Assembly: GCF_001507435.1 (NCBI RefSeq)
Contig: NZ_LMWH01000307.1
Location: 1-32,216 of the forward strand
Source of the DNA: Streptomyces sp. NRRL F-5122
GTDB taxonomy: Bacteria > Actinomycetota > Actinomycetes > Streptomycetales > Streptomycetaceae
DNA length: 32,216 nt
Direction of reading: 5' to 3'
The notes under the pieces are model-generated. The model made no database searches. It was given only the letters and a program-made list of their open reading frames with translations, and was not told the DNA's origin. Numbering within the stretch: position 1 is the stretch's first letter; the number at the start of each line of letters is the position of its first letter. This document shows positions 31,306-32,216 of this stretch, one piece after another. The translations under genes were made by a program, and so were the position numbers.

Positions 31306-31975
31306 ATCACGTCAACGAGCCAGATCCACGGAAGCAACACCTTGATTCTCTGCGCGCCCTAAAAGAGTCCACGTGCACCACTGAATGCCCGTTGAAGATG
31401 AATGAGACAGGTTCGGTGACGCTCGTCGACACGGTGGTCGTGCGAGGACATACAGGAGCCCGAACAGTAGTCGTTGGGCACATACCCAGTGCCCGACTGC
31501 CGTTTTCTTGGATCGTTTGTTTGGCCGACGACCGGTCGTATCCGCAAATCCGGCCGGTGGGAAGAGCTGTGGAGCGGTGGCAGTTGGTCTTGATCCTTCC
31601 CCTATGAGGGCTCAACCCTGGTATGACCATCCCTGGCCGTGAGCAACGTCACGCACGGTCGACGTTTGGGCACCAGGACGAGTCGGTACCGGGATTATTT
31701 TTGATCAGCCCACGATAGGCGGCGCCCGGTCGACCAATGGCCGATCTCATGTCGTTCCACCGACAAGCAGGTTGCCCGTCCGAGAGAGACGAGTAAGAAG
31801 TCGCGCCACCCTGACGCTGATCGTCAAACAGTCTCACAGCGACTCGGCCCGAGTGGAGTGGGTATCCGGCTGCTGGCGGCTCTCGCCCTCATAAATGAGG
31901 AGTTGATCACGTCACCGCACCGGCGCTTCCCGTGACGTGCAACCAAGATACCGGCTCTCAGCCCCTAGGAGAATC
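31306..31975. other. No recognisable gene; leader of the second hydrolase gene
   Basis: This holds the flank of the ISAzo13 remnant and, at its right end, the leader of the hydrolase gene at 31976. No full TGGGC-N6-GCCCA operator is present. A lone GCCCA half-site lies at 31708-31712. No credible coding frame seen. Confidence 0.45.
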
Positions 31976-32216
31976 ATGGGCATCAGAATAGGAAAGACCA
32001 AGAAACTGTACGCCTTCGTCGCAGCTCTGGCCGCACTCGTGGCCGTCTCGGTGACCCTGAGCTCCGGGGCATGGGGGGCGAGCCGGCAGCATGGCTCAGC
32101 GGGTTCGAAGTCGGCTCCTGTGTTCCCGCAGGACAAGCCACCGGCCGGCTTTCAGTCCAAGTATGCGGAGGTGAACGGCTTCCGCATGCATTACGTGATC
32201 GGTGGTAAAGGATCAC
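31976..32216 (+). CDS. Second secreted alpha/beta hydrolase, N-terminal part
   Basis: From ATG 31976, with AGGAG 4 bases upstream: MGIRIGKTKKLYAFVAALAA, then LVAVSVTLSSGAWGASRQHG and PPAGFQSKYAEVNGFRMHYV, open to the window edge (80 codons seen). It closely matches the export segment and first strand of the hydrolase at 25533-26588 (SVTLSSGAWGESR and PPAGFRSKFAEVNGFRMHYV). It is therefore a paralogue and probably also a secreted epoxide-hydrolase-like enzyme. The catalytic region lies outside the window. The two genes face opposite directions, about 5.4 kb apart. Confidence 0.8.
   Translation, partial: MGIRIGKTKKLYAFVAALAALVAVSVTLSSGAWGASRQHGSAGSKSAPVFPQDKPPAGFQSKYAEVNGFRMHYVIGGKGS

Noticed and set aside
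31640..31975. A TGGGC-N6-GCCCA operator for the second hydrolase gene
   Set aside because: Only a single GCCCA half-site (31708-31712) is present. No full palindrome was found.
1..32216. CRISPR arrays, rRNA genes, riboswitches or a replication origin
   Set aside because: No regularly spaced repeats, rRNA segments, recognisable riboswitch cores or clusters of DnaA-box-like or other iterated repeats were seen on reading.

Overview
The window reads as actinobacterial DNA, most likely Streptomyces or a close relative. Coding regions are GC-rich with GC-rich third positions. Starts are often GTG with GGAGG-type ribosome binding sites. The families fit: a SARP-NB-ARC regulator, a GAF-SpoIIE-HATPase switch protein, a NarL-type kinase with a LuxR-type regulator, DUF6188, and IS types common in Streptomyces. 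The density of broken insertion sequences suggests an accessory region such as a chromosome arm, island or linear plasmid. No rRNA gene, CRISPR array or complete tRNA gene was seen.

Layout. 0-3 kb: a transposase N-terminus cut by the window edge, a glycosidase-type scrap, an SDR gene with a palindromic operator, and IS256-like and IS4-like scraps. 3.3-5.5 kb: the GAF-GAF-SpoIIE-HATPase protein. 5.5-7.8 kb: a broken cupin gene, a DUF6188 gene and a frameshifted IS30 element with a terminator-like hairpin inside its coding region. 8.1-11.3 kb: a three-GAF histidine kinase tail to tail with a double-receiver LuxR regulator. 11.8-13.6 kb: a SARP-NB-ARC regulator. 13.7-14.3 kb: two transposase scraps joined together. 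14.4-16.5 kb: a membrane-anchored protein of unknown function and a decayed membrane-protein gene. 16.6-17.4 kb: an IS5-family (IS427-type) element with both ends intact but a broken transposase.

17.8-20.0 kb holds a DUF417 (RclC-like) membrane protein, a secreted His-rich protein and a divergent TetR repressor. 20.1-22.6 kb is IS701-like and IS21 debris that cuts a histidine kinase gene. Near 22.95 kb lies the 3' half of a tRNA-Arg(CCT), a likely old integration site. 24.0-26.6 kb: an MFS exporter and a secreted epoxide-hydrolase-like protein. 27.6-29.7 kb: a broken second TetR gene, an AhpD/CMD-family protein and a nitroreductase. 29.9-31.3 kb: the 5' part of a group II intron, including the first codons of its reverse transcriptase, inserted into an ISAzo13-family transposase gene. 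The window ends inside a second copy of the secreted hydrolase gene.

The most coherent biology is a scattered regulon. The palindrome TGGGC-N6-GCCCA occurs seven times, at three intergenic regions only: 19.2, 26.7 and 28.3 kb. Each region has, or once had, a TetR gene on one side. On the other side are a secreted His-rich protein, a secreted alpha/beta hydrolase, and the AhpD-nitroreductase pair. At each region a promoter -35 hexamer (TTGACA) fills the 6-base spacer of one operator, and a second operator lies at the predicted transcription start. Only the TetR at 19276-20010 is intact, so it probably controls all three regions in trans, as an electrophile or oxidant detoxification regulon.
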